Positions 20,977-28,481 of a stretch of DNA of 64,000 bases are shown in pieces. Under the pieces are notes generated by a model, which was given only the letters and a program-made list of their open reading frames with translations, made no database searches and was not told the origin of the DNA. This DNA is from Streptomyces durmitorensis (GTDB lineage Bacteria; Actinomycetota; Actinomycetes; Streptomycetales; Streptomycetaceae). The stretch is taken from assembly GCF_023498005.1 (NCBI RefSeq), contig NZ_CP097289.1:3720001-3784000 (forward strand). Reading direction: 5' to 3'. The stretch's first letter is position 1. Each line of letters opens with the position of its first letter. Both the position numbers and the translations under genes were made by a program.

Positions 20977-21008
20977 GCCCGGACAGGTTCCCAGGAGCTT
21001 GTCCGGGC
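20977..21008 (+). terminator. fumC terminator
   Basis: GCCCGGACA (20977-20985) pairs perfectly with TGTCCGGGC (21000-21008), 19 bp after the stop codon. Confidence 0.6.
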
Positions 21009-21026
21009 GGCGACTAATATCTCTCC

Positions 21027-21713
21027 ATGACAGACCTCACCACGCCGCCAACGACGAGCAGCGAAGCAGCACGCTGGGCCCCCGGCTCCCATGTGCTGTG
21101 GCGGTACAAGGAGAACGCCGGGAACCGGATCCACATCTGCAGGCCCGTCACGGTCGTGCAGGACACCGAAGAACTGCTCGCCGTGTGGATGGCCCCCGGC
21201 ACCGAATGCGTGAAGCCCGTGCTCGCCGACGGGACCCCCGTTCACCACGAGCCCCTCGCCACCCGCTACACGAAGCCCCGCGCGCTGCGCAGGGACCGCT
21301 GGTTCGGCACCGGCGTACTGAAGTTGGCCCGGCCCGCGGAGCCGTGGTCGGTGTGGCTGTTCTGGGATCCGGGATGGCGGTTCAAGAACTGGTACGTGAA
21401 TCTTGAGGAGCCGCGAGCCCGTTGGGCCGGAGGCATCGATTCCGAGGATCACTTTCTGGACATCTCTGTGCGCCCGGACCGGACTTGGCAGTGGCACGAC
21501 GAGGACGAATTCGCCCAGGCTCAGCGCGCCGGGCTGATGGGCGCGGGAAAGGCGCGGGAAGTGCGGGCCGCCGGGCGGGCCGCCATCGATGTGATCCATT
21601 CCTGGGGACTGCCGTTTTCGGACAACTGGCAGCACTGGCGCCCCGATCCGGACTGGGCGATTCCGCCCCTTCCGGACGACTGGGATCGCACGCCCGCTCA
21701 TGTGACGTCATGA
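21027..21713 (+). CDS. DUF402 (FomD-like) protein
   Basis: The 228-residue product contains a DUF402 domain: WSVWLFWDPGWRFKNWYVNLE (about residues 110-130) and the acidic cluster DSEDHFLDISVRPD...WHDEDEF (about 138-160), which binds divalent metal in FomD and related nucleotide phosphohydrolases. FomD hydrolyses a cytidylylated phosphonate in fosfomycin synthesis, but standalone homologues are common in Streptomyces and no phosphonate genes are near. A hydrolase acting on a nucleotide-linked compound is the best guess. Confidence 0.8.
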   Translation: MTDLTTPPTTSSEAARWAPGSHVLWRYKENAGNRIHICRPVTVVQDTEELLAVWMAPGTECVKPVLADGTPVHHEPLATRYTKPRALRRDRWFGTGVLKLARPAEPWSVWLFWDPGWRFKNWYVNLEEPRARWAGGIDSEDHFLDISVRPDRTWQWHDEDEFAQAQRAGLMGAGKAREVRAAGRAAIDVIHSWGLPFSDNWQHWRPDPDWAIPPLPDDWDRTPAHVTS

Positions 21714-21840
21714 GACCCTTGATGCGCCCCCATGGTTCAAACGTAGGATCGTCCTCCGCAAGGGCGCACAGCAGCAACTCAGCAGCAACTCCCTGAGCTT
21801 GCGCGTTGCCTGACAGGATGTCATCGAAGGGCGGCAGAAC

Positions 21841-22533
21841 GTGAGCGAGGCGAGCGAGTTCGACAGGTACGGCGGGCCATCCGGCGTGCTGCCCGACCGG
21901 ACGGGGCAGGCCGAGGCCTTCGACGCCATCGGACAGCACTACGACGACGCCTTCCCGCACAAGGACGGCCAGCAGGCCGCCGGACGCAGGCTCGCCGACG
22001 CGCTGCCGCCCGGGTCGAGGATTCTCGACGTGGGATGCGGCACAGGGCTTCCCACCGCCCGTCAGCTCACCGACGCCGGGCACCTCGTCCTCGGCATCGA
22101 CCTCTCCTCCGGCATGCTCGACCTGGCCAGGAAGAACGTGCCCTCGCCGAACGCCGAATTCCGGCAGCTCGACGTGGCGGCGCTGCGGGCCGAAGGGCCC
22201 GACGGGGTCGGCCGGTTCGACGGGATCGCGGCATTCTTCGCGCTTCTCATGCTGCCGCGCGCCGAGATCCCGTACGCTCTGCGGCTGCTGCACGGACTGC
22301 TGCGCCCCGGTGGCCTGCTCGCGCTCTCCATGGTCGAGGCCGACCTGGACGACGCGGGAATTCCGTTCCTGGGGCACACAATCCGGGTATCCGGATACCT
22401 GCGAGACGAACTGCGGCAGGTCGTACGTGACGCGGGCTTCGACATCGTCGAGGAGGACACGTACTCCTACGCCCCGGCGAGTACCGACGTACCACCCGAG
22501 CACCAGCTCTTCCTGCACTGCCGACGCGGCTGA
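21841..22533 (+). CDS. Class I SAM-dependent methyltransferase
   Basis: The 230-residue protein has the SAM-binding motif I ILDVGCGTGLPTARQL (about residues 61-76), an acidic end of strand 2 in VLGIDLSSGM (about 84) and a post-motif segment LRPGGLLALSMVE. The substrate is not visible. The GTG at 21841 lies after AGGGCGGCAGAAC. It sits about 55 bp before the phosphatase gene on the same strand and may be cotranscribed with it. Confidence 0.85.
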   Translation: MSEASEFDRYGGPSGVLPDRTGQAEAFDAIGQHYDDAFPHKDGQQAAGRRLADALPPGSRILDVGCGTGLPTARQLTDAGHLVLGIDLSSGMLDLARKNVPSPNAEFRQLDVAALRAEGPDGVGRFDGIAAFFALLMLPRAEIPYALRLLHGLLRPGGLLALSMVEADLDDAGIPFLGHTIRVSGYLRDELRQVVRDAGFDIVEEDTYSYAPASTDVPPEHQLFLHCRRG

Positions 22534-22588
22534 CCAAAGTAGCCACCGGACACCAAGGCGCAGCCCCGGACGGACGGATTCGAAACGC

Positions 22589-24646
22589 GTGACGGAGCAC
22601 TCCATCCCCGACGAGGGCCGACAGCCCAGAGCTGCCCGGCCCGCCGCCCCCGCGGATCCCCGCGGGGCGCAGGCGCGTGCCCCGAAGGCGCGGGACACCC
22701 CGGGCGCGACCGCTTTACCCGCACAGGCCCAGGCCCGGACGGGCGACGCCACCGCGAGCCCCAGCGACGAGCACTCCCAGTCGCACGGGCCCTCGGCGCA
22801 GCAGCCCGACCCGCACCGGCCGCGGCCGGCCGGGCAGGACAGCCCCGACGGCACCCTGGAGGGCGCCCCGGGCGGTGAGGAGCGGCGTACGGGACAGCCA
22901 CGACCGCCGGGCTCAGGCCCCGCGGCGATGCGGCGCGACGGCGACCGGCTGCGCTTCGTGGGCGCCGCGACCCGGCGCATCGCCCGCGGCATCGACCTGG
23001 ACGAGATCGTGATGGGCCTGTGCCGGGCCACGGTGCCGACGTTCTCCGACGCGATACTGGTCTACCTGCGCGACCCGCTGCCGGTCGGCGAGGAGCGGCC
23101 GAGCGGAGCCCTCGTGCTGCGCCTGCGCCGCACCGACCGCATCCCGGAGGAGCCCGACACCGAGGGCGGCACCCTGCCCACCCTCCAGGTGCAGGCCGAT
23201 CTCGTGACGACCGCGGAGCTGTGCGAGGTGCGCCCCGGCGGCGCCCTCGCCGAGGTCCTGCGCGGCGTACGCCCGGTCTTCGCCGACACCCCCGCGGCCC
23301 GCGCCGCCCTGCCCGAGCTGCTCGGCGAAGGCCGCACCGTGCCGGGCGGGCAGCGCACGATCCTCGCCCCGCTGCGGGGCAGGCGCCGGGTGATCGGCGC
23401 CGCGGTGTTCCTGCGCCGCCCCGACCGGCCCGCGTTCGAGGGCGACGACCTCCTGGTCGCCGCCCAACTGGCCACGCACAGCGCGCTCGGCATCGACAAG
23501 GCCGTGCTGTACGGCCGCGAGGCGTACATCGCCGACGAGCTCCAGCGCACGATGCTGCCCGAGACCCTGCCGCGCCCCACCGGCGTCCGCCTGGCGTCCC
23601 GCTATCTCCCGGCCGCCGAGACGGCCCGGGTCGGCGGCGACTGGTACGACGCGATCCCGCTGCCCGGCAGCCGGGTCGCGCTGGTCGTGGGCGACGTCAT
23701 GGGGCACTCCATGACCTCGGCCGCGATCATGGGCCAGCTGCGCACGACCGCGCAGACCCTGGCCGGGCTCGACCTGCCGCCCCAGGAGGTCCTGCACCAC
23801 CTGGACGAGCAGGCCCAGCGGCTCGGCTCGGACCGCATGGCGACCTGCCTCTACGCGGTCTACGACCCGGTCGCGCACCGCATCACCATCGCCAACGCCG
23901 GGCATCCGCCGCCCGTCCTGCTGCATCTGGGCGGCCGTGCGGAGGTCCTGCGGGTCCCGCCGGGCGCCCCCATCGGCGTGGGCGGCGTCGACTTCGAGGC
24001 CGTGGAGCTCGACGCGCCCGCGGGCGCCACCCTGCTCCTCTACACGGACGGCCTGGTCGAGTCCCGGCTGCGGGACGTGTGGACCGGCATAGAGCAGCTG
24101 CGCGAACGGCTCGCCGCCACCGCCCAGTTGACAGGACCGGACCATCCGCCGCCCCTGGAGGCCCTCTGCGACGACGTGCTCGACATGCTCGGCCCCGGCG
24201 ACCGGGACGACGACATCGCGCTGCTCGCCGCCCGCTTCGACGGGATCGCGCCGAGCGACGTCGCGTACTGGTACCTGGAGCCGGAGGACGCCACGCCCGC
24301 CCGCGCCAGGCGCCTGGCCCGCAGCGCCCTGGAGCGCTGGGGCCTTCAGGAGCTGACCGACTCGCTCGAACTCCTGGTCAGCGAGGTCGTCACGAACGCC
24401 GTGCGGTACGCCTCGCGCCCGGTGACGCTGCGTCTGCTGCGTACGGACGTGCTGCGCTGCGAGGTCGGCGACGACGTGCCGCAACTGCCGCGGCTGCGGC
24501 AGGCGCGGGCCACGGATGAGGGCGGCCGGGGGTTGTATCTGGTCAATCGGCTTGCCCGGCGGTGGGGCGCGACGCGGTTGAGTACCGGGAAGGTGGTCTG
24601 GTTCGAGCTGAATCACGGCTCGACCCCGGAATCGAGCCGGAACTAA
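22589..24646 (+). CDS. GAF-SpoIIE phosphatase-HATPase regulatory protein
   Basis: The 685-residue protein combines an Ala/Pro/Arg-rich disordered start (1-110), a GAF-like sensor (about 120-310), a PP2C/SpoIIE phosphatase (about 315-545: LQRTMLPETLPRP, GGDWYDAIPL, DRDDDIALLAARF) and a C-terminal HATPase of the anti-sigma/SpoIIAB type (about 560-680: VSEVVTNAVRYA and DEGGRGLYLV). Such proteins carry both the phosphatase and the kinase halves of a partner-switching circuit acting on anti-anti-sigma factors (STAS proteins). Streptomyces have many; the partner is not encoded here. GTG at 22589 is tentative because the disordered start has no conservation. Confidence 0.85.
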   Translation: MTEHSIPDEGRQPRAARPAAPADPRGAQARAPKARDTPGATALPAQAQARTGDATASPSDEHSQSHGPSAQQPDPHRPRPAGQDSPDGTLEGAPGGEERRTGQPRPPGSGPAAMRRDGDRLRFVGAATRRIARGIDLDEIVMGLCRATVPTFSDAILVYLRDPLPVGEERPSGALVLRLRRTDRIPEEPDTEGGTLPTLQVQADLVTTAELCEVRPGGALAEVLRGVRPVFADTPAARAALPELLGEGRTVPGGQRTILAPLRGRRRVIGAAVFLRRPDRPAFEGDDLLVAAQLATHSALGIDKAVLYGREAYIADELQRTMLPETLPRPTGVRLASRYLPAAETARVGGDWYDAIPLPGSRVALVVGDVMGHSMTSAAIMGQLRTTAQTLAGLDLPPQEVLHHLDEQAQRLGSDRMATCLYAVYDPVAHRITIANAGHPPPVLLHLGGRAEVLRVPPGAPIGVGGVDFEAVELDAPAGATLLLYTDGLVESRLRDVWTGIEQLRERLAATAQLTGPDHPPPLEALCDDVLDMLGPGDRDDDIALLAARFDGIAPSDVAYWYLEPEDATPARARRLARSALERWGLQELTDSLELLVSEVVTNAVRYASRPVTLRLLRTDVLRCEVGDDVPQLPRLRQARATDEGGRGLYLVNRLARRWGATRLSTGKVVWFELNHGSTPESSRN

Positions 24647-24661
24647 GCGCTCGCTGGACTA

Positions 24662-24729
24662 TGCGGTTCTTTTGCCGCGGGCCGGTGGGGGCTGGTCGCG
24701 CAGTTCCCGCGCCCCTTACGGGGCGCGGG
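24662..24729. repeat. Streptomyces dispersed intergenic repeat, ends in a terminator hairpin
   Basis: The block beginning TGCGGTTCTTTTGCCGCGG and including CTGGTCGCGCAGTTCCCGCG matches, from memory, a short element found in many intergenic regions of Streptomyces genomes. It ends with a perfect 10-bp hairpin (CCCGCGCCCC 24706-24715 with 24720-24729, loop TTAC). Confidence 0.7.
24706..24729. terminator. Bidirectional terminator between the phosphatase and PBP genes
   Basis: Perfect 10-bp stem with a TTAC loop, inside the dispersed repeat and between convergent genes. Confidence 0.6.
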
Positions 24730-24731
24730 TC

Positions 24732-26996
24732 TCAATCCCTGCCCGGCCGCCCGTTCGGGTTCTCCGGGATCTCGATCGAGTCCGTCGGGTCCGGCTCGTC
24801 CGGCTCCTCGGTCGGCGGATCCGTGGTCGGATCGTCCGACGGCGGCTCGGTCGTCGGGGTCTCCGTCGGCTTGTCCGTCGTCGGGTCGTCCGTCGGCGGC
24901 TTCGTCGTCGGGTCCTTGGTCTCCGACGGCTCGTCCGTCGGCTCCTGCGGGGCCTGCGTCGTCGGGTCCGGGGGCGGCGCGATGGCCGCACCCATGGACG
25001 TGTCCAGGTCGAACTTGCTGGGCGAGCCCATCGCGTCGAAGGTGTACGCCGCCCAGATCTGCGCCGGGAAGCTGCCGCCGTCGACGCGCGGCAGACCGCC
25101 GGCGCCCTTCATGGAGACCTGCTTGCTCTCCTCGGCCGTGCCCGCCGCGCCCTCGCCGAACAGGCCGACGGAGGTGACCAGCTTCGGCGTGTAGCCGACG
25201 AACCAGGCCGACTTGTTGTCGTCGGACGTACCGGTCTTGCCCGCCACGTCCTGCACGGGGCTGCGCACCGCGCTGCCCGTGCCGTCGTCGACCACGCCGG
25301 TCAGGACCGAGGTGATCGAGTCCGCGGTGCCGCGCTCGACGACCTTCTCGCCGATCGGGTCCGGCAGCTCGATCGTGCGGTCCTTGTGCTCCACGGACGC
25401 CACGACCGCCGGGGTGACCTTCTTGCCGTGGTTGTCGAGCGTCGCGTACACGCCCGCCATCTCCAGCGGGCTCGCGCCCATGGTGCCCAGGGTCTGCGCG
25501 GGCACGGCGGGAAGATCCTCGACGTCCATGCCGAGCTTGCCCGCGGTCTCCAGTACGTCGTCCATGCCGACGTCCACGCCCATCTGCGCGAAGACGGAGT
25601 TGATGGACTTGTTCATCGCCTTCTGGACGTTGACCTGGCCGTAGCTCTTGTCGTCCTCGTTCGGCGGCGCGAAGGCGACGTCGCTGCCCTTGACCGGGCG
25701 CTCGCTGGTGCCGTCGTAGATCGTGTTCGCCGTGATCGGCTGGCCGGACTGCGTCGTGGCGCTCTTCTCCAGGGCCGCGGCGAGGATCAGCGGCTTGAAG
25801 GTGGAGGCCGGCTGGTAGTCACGCCGGGTGGCGTTGTTCGTGTAGTGCTTGACGTAGTCTTGGCCGCCGTACATCGCGAGGACCTTGCCGGTCTTCGGGT
25901 CGACGGACGCGGCGCCCGCCTGCACCCGGGCGTCGGCCTTGCGCTTGTCGGGGTCGAGCTGGTCGTTCAGCTTCTTGTCGACGGCCTTCTCAAGCTGCTT
26001 CTGCTTCTTCTGGTCGATGTTGAGCGTGATCGTGTAGCCGCCCGCGTCGAACTGCTCCTCGCTGAGGTGGCCGGCCTTCATGACCTCGGCCTTGGCCTCC
26101 TTCACGAGGTAACCGGCCTGGCCCTCGAGGCCGGGCGCGGCCTTGGGCGCCTCCGGCTTGTCGAACTTCAGGCCCTCGCGCTCGCTCGCGGCCAGCCAGC
26201 CCTCCTCGACCATGTTGTCGAGCACGTAGTTCCAGCGCGCCTTGACCAGCTTCTTGCTCGCGTCCGTGGCGGAGGTCCAGTCGTACTGGCTCGGGGCCTG
26301 GAGGAGGGCGGCGAGGTAGGCGCCCTGCGTGACGTTCAGTTCCTCGGCGTCGACGTTGTAGTAGGCCTGGGCCGCGGCCTGGATGCCGTAGGCGCCGCGG
26401 CCGTAGTAGCTGGTGTTGATGTACCCGGCGAGGATGTCGTCCTTGCTCTTCTTCTGGTCCACCTTCAGCGAGATGACCAGTTCCTTGAGCTTGCGGGTCA
26501 CCGTCTGCTCCGACGTCAAGTAGTAGTTCTTGACGTACTGCTGGGTGATCGTCGAGCCACCCTGCTTGCCCTTGCCGGAGACGGTGTTGATCAGACCGCG
26601 GGCGGTGCCCTTGAAGTCGACGCCCTTGTCCTTGTAGAAGGACTTGTTCTCGGCGGCCACGAACGTGCGCTGCACGTCCTTGGGCACCTTCTCCAGGTCG
26701 ACGACCTCACGGTTCAGCTCGCCGGTCCTGGCGATGACCTTGCCGTTCTTGTACTTGTAGACGTTGCTCTGGAGCTTGGCCGCCGCGTTGCCCTCGGGCA
26801 CGTCGACCACCATGTAGAGGACGACGAAGGCGAGCATGCCAAGGAGGCAGAGCCCGAAGAACGTACCCAGGATCTTCTTCAGCGTGAAGAAGCGGCGTAT
26901 GCCCGTGCGCTTGGGTTTGCCGCCGCCGGCGGGGCGCCCGCGCGATGCCCGGCGCGCGCCGCGCTGCCGCGCTTGTCGCTCTTCCGCTCGGCCCAT
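24732..26996 (-). CDS. Bifunctional class A penicillin-binding protein
   Basis: This enzyme polymerises and cross-links peptidoglycan. The 754-residue protein has a basic cytoplasmic start, a membrane anchor (about residues 40-65), a GT51 glycosyltransferase domain (about 80-265, AAENKSFYKDKG and GGSTITQQYVKN) and a transpeptidase domain (about 350-640) with the serine motif STFK near residue 396, SIN near 467 and KTGTS near 586. From about residue 675 the tail is a Thr/Pro/Asp repeat (units like DDPTTDKP), probably a disordered spacer running through the wall. Gene order matches S. coelicolor SCO5039 from memory. It is divergent from the PadR operon. Confidence 0.92.
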   Translation of the reverse strand: MGRAEERQARQRGARRASRGRPAGGGKPKRTGIRRFFTLKKILGTFFGLCLLGMLAFVVLYMVVDVPEGNAAAKLQSNVYKYKNGKVIARTGELNREVVDLEKVPKDVQRTFVAAENKSFYKDKGVDFKGTARGLINTVSGKGKQGGSTITQQYVKNYYLTSEQTVTRKLKELVISLKVDQKKSKDDILAGYINTSYYGRGAYGIQAAAQAYYNVDAEELNVTQGAYLAALLQAPSQYDWTSATDASKKLVKARWNYVLDNMVEEGWLAASEREGLKFDKPEAPKAAPGLEGQAGYLVKEAKAEVMKAGHLSEEQFDAGGYTITLNIDQKKQKQLEKAVDKKLNDQLDPDKRKADARVQAGAASVDPKTGKVLAMYGGQDYVKHYTNNATRRDYQPASTFKPLILAAALEKSATTQSGQPITANTIYDGTSERPVKGSDVAFAPPNEDDKSYGQVNVQKAMNKSINSVFAQMGVDVGMDDVLETAGKLGMDVEDLPAVPAQTLGTMGASPLEMAGVYATLDNHGKKVTPAVVASVEHKDRTIELPDPIGEKVVERGTADSITSVLTGVVDDGTGSAVRSPVQDVAGKTGTSDDNKSAWFVGYTPKLVTSVGLFGEGAAGTAEESKQVSMKGAGGLPRVDGGSFPAQIWAAYTFDAMGSPSKFDLDTSMGAAIAPPPDPTTQAPQEPTDEPSETKDPTTKPPTDDPTTDKPTETPTTEPPSDDPTTDPPTEEPDEPDPTDSIEIPENPNGRPGRD

Positions 26997-27230
26997 GAGT
27001 CTGAGTGCTCCGCTTCCGTGTCGTTCGCTCGCTTATGACTGGCAAGTCAGCTCAAGAAGCTAACACCGCACCTAGGGACAAAGGACTGCCGATCCGGTCT
27101 TTTCCGGACGTGACAATCAGCACCTGCACCACAGGAACCGGTGATTGCCCCCAGTAGACCGACGATCCTGGGGCCCAGAAGGTTGCCCGCCTTTCGAACC
27201 TGTGAGCCCGGGGCCGAGGCCGAAACAGGG

Positions 27231-27249
27231 GTATACATGCCACGTATAC
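27231..27249. promoter_or_regulatory. PadR operator-like inverted repeat
   Basis: GTATAC (27231-27236) and GTATAC (27244-27249) flank a 7-base spacer. Because GTATAC is itself a palindrome the site is both a direct and an inverted repeat. It lies 22 bp upstream of the PadR start codon, where autoregulation would place it, and resembles the ATAC/GTAT half-sites of PadR regulators. Confidence 0.6.
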
Positions 27250-27270
27250 ACACGGTGTAGAGTGCTCCGC

Positions 27271-27798
27271 ATGTCCATCGGTCACACCCTCCTCGGCCTT
27301 CTTGAGTCGGGCCCGCGCCACGGCTACGACCTCAAGCGCACCTTCGACGAGAAGTTCGGTCACGACAAGCCTCTGCACTACGGGCAGGTCTACTCGACCA
27401 TGTCCCGCCTCCTGAAGAACGGCCTCGTCGAGGTCGACGGCATAGAGGCGGGCGGCGGCCCCGAGCGCAAGCGGTACGCGATCACCGAAGCCGGCATCAC
27501 CGACGTCGAGCGCTGGCTCGCCACCCCGGAGAAGCCCGAGCCCTACCTCCAGTCGACCCTCTACACGAAGGTCGTCCTCGCGCTCCTGACCGAGCGCGAC
27601 GCCTCGGAGATGCTCGACGCCCAGCGCGCCGAGCACCTGCGCCTGATGCGCATCCTCACCGACCGCAAGCGCAAGGGCGACCTCGCCGACCAGCTGATCT
27701 GCGACCACGCGCTCTTCCACCTCGAAGCCGATCTGCGCTGGCTCGAACTGGCCGCGGCCCGCCTCGGCAAGCTCGCCCAGGAGGTGCGCTCCGCATGA
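27271..27798 (+). CDS. PadR-family transcriptional regulator
   Basis: A 175-residue regulator with the PadR winged helix (residues 1-85: HTLLGLLESGPRHGYDLKRTFDE, YGQVYSTMSRLLKNGLV) and a C-terminal helical dimerisation part (about 95-175). The gene overlaps the ATPase gene by ATGA, so it heads a three-gene operon for an ABC exporter. PadR proteins of this kind usually repress their own operon and release on binding the exported compound; the ligand is unknown. A GTATAC pair at 27231-27249 is the probable operator. Confidence 0.9.
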   Translation: MSIGHTLLGLLESGPRHGYDLKRTFDEKFGHDKPLHYGQVYSTMSRLLKNGLVEVDGIEAGGGPERKRYAITEAGITDVERWLATPEKPEPYLQSTLYTKVVLALLTERDASEMLDAQRAEHLRLMRILTDRKRKGDLADQLICDHALFHLEADLRWLELAAARLGKLAQEVRSA

Positions 27799-28481
27799 CC
27801 CCCGCCGGCTCCCTGCTCACCGCATCCGCCCTGCGCAAGACGTACGGCCCGACGACCGCGCTCGACGACGCCGGGTTCTCCATCCACCCCGGCGAGGTCG
27901 TCGCCGTGATGGGCCCCTCCGGCTCCGGCAAGTCGACCCTCCTGCACTGTCTCGCGGGGATCGTCAAGCCCGACTCGGGCTCCATCACGTACAACGGCCG
28001 CGAGCTCACGGACCTGCCGGACGCCTCGCTGAGCGCCCTGCGCCGCAGCGAGTTCGGCTTCGTCTTCCAGTTCGGGCAGCTGGTGCCCGAACTGACCTGC
28101 GTCGAGAACGTCGCACTTCCGCTGCGGCTGAACGGCGCACGGCGCAAGGAGGCCGAGGCGACCGCCCGCACCTGGATGGAGCGCCTGGAGGTCGAGGACG
28201 TCACCGCCAAGCGGCCCGGCGAGGTCTCCGGCGGTCAGGGCCAGCGGGTCGCGGTGGCCCGCGCGCTCGCCACGAGCCCACGCGTGGTCTTCGCCGACGA
28301 GCCCACCGGCGCGCTCGACTCGCTCAACGGCGAGCGCGTGATGGAGCTGCTCACCGACGCCGCCCGCTCGACGAACGCCGCCGTGGTCCTCGTCACGCAC
28401 GAGACGCGGGTCGCCGCCTACTCCGACCGCGAGATCGTCGTGCGCGACGGCAGGTCGCGGGACATGGAGCGGGCGATATGA
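27795..28481 (+). CDS. ABC transporter ATP-binding protein (LolD/MacB type)
   Basis: A 228-residue ATPase with Walker A GPSGSGKSTLLHCLAG (about residues 40-55), Q-loop in FVFQFGQLVP, signature VSGGQGQRVAVARAL (about 145), Walker B VVFADEPTGALD and the H-loop VTHE. It belongs to the group that pairs with FtsX-like permeases and moves substrates out of the membrane by a mechanotransmission stroke. It overlaps the gene before it and the gene after it by ATGA, indicating tight coupling. Confidence 0.93.
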   Translation: MTPAGSLLTASALRKTYGPTTALDDAGFSIHPGEVVAVMGPSGSGKSTLLHCLAGIVKPDSGSITYNGRELTDLPDASLSALRRSEFGFVFQFGQLVPELTCVENVALPLRLNGARRKEAEATARTWMERLEVEDVTAKRPGEVSGGQGQRVAVARALATSPRVVFADEPTGALDSLNGERVMELLTDAARSTNAAVVLVTHETRVAAYSDREIVVRDGRSRDMERAI

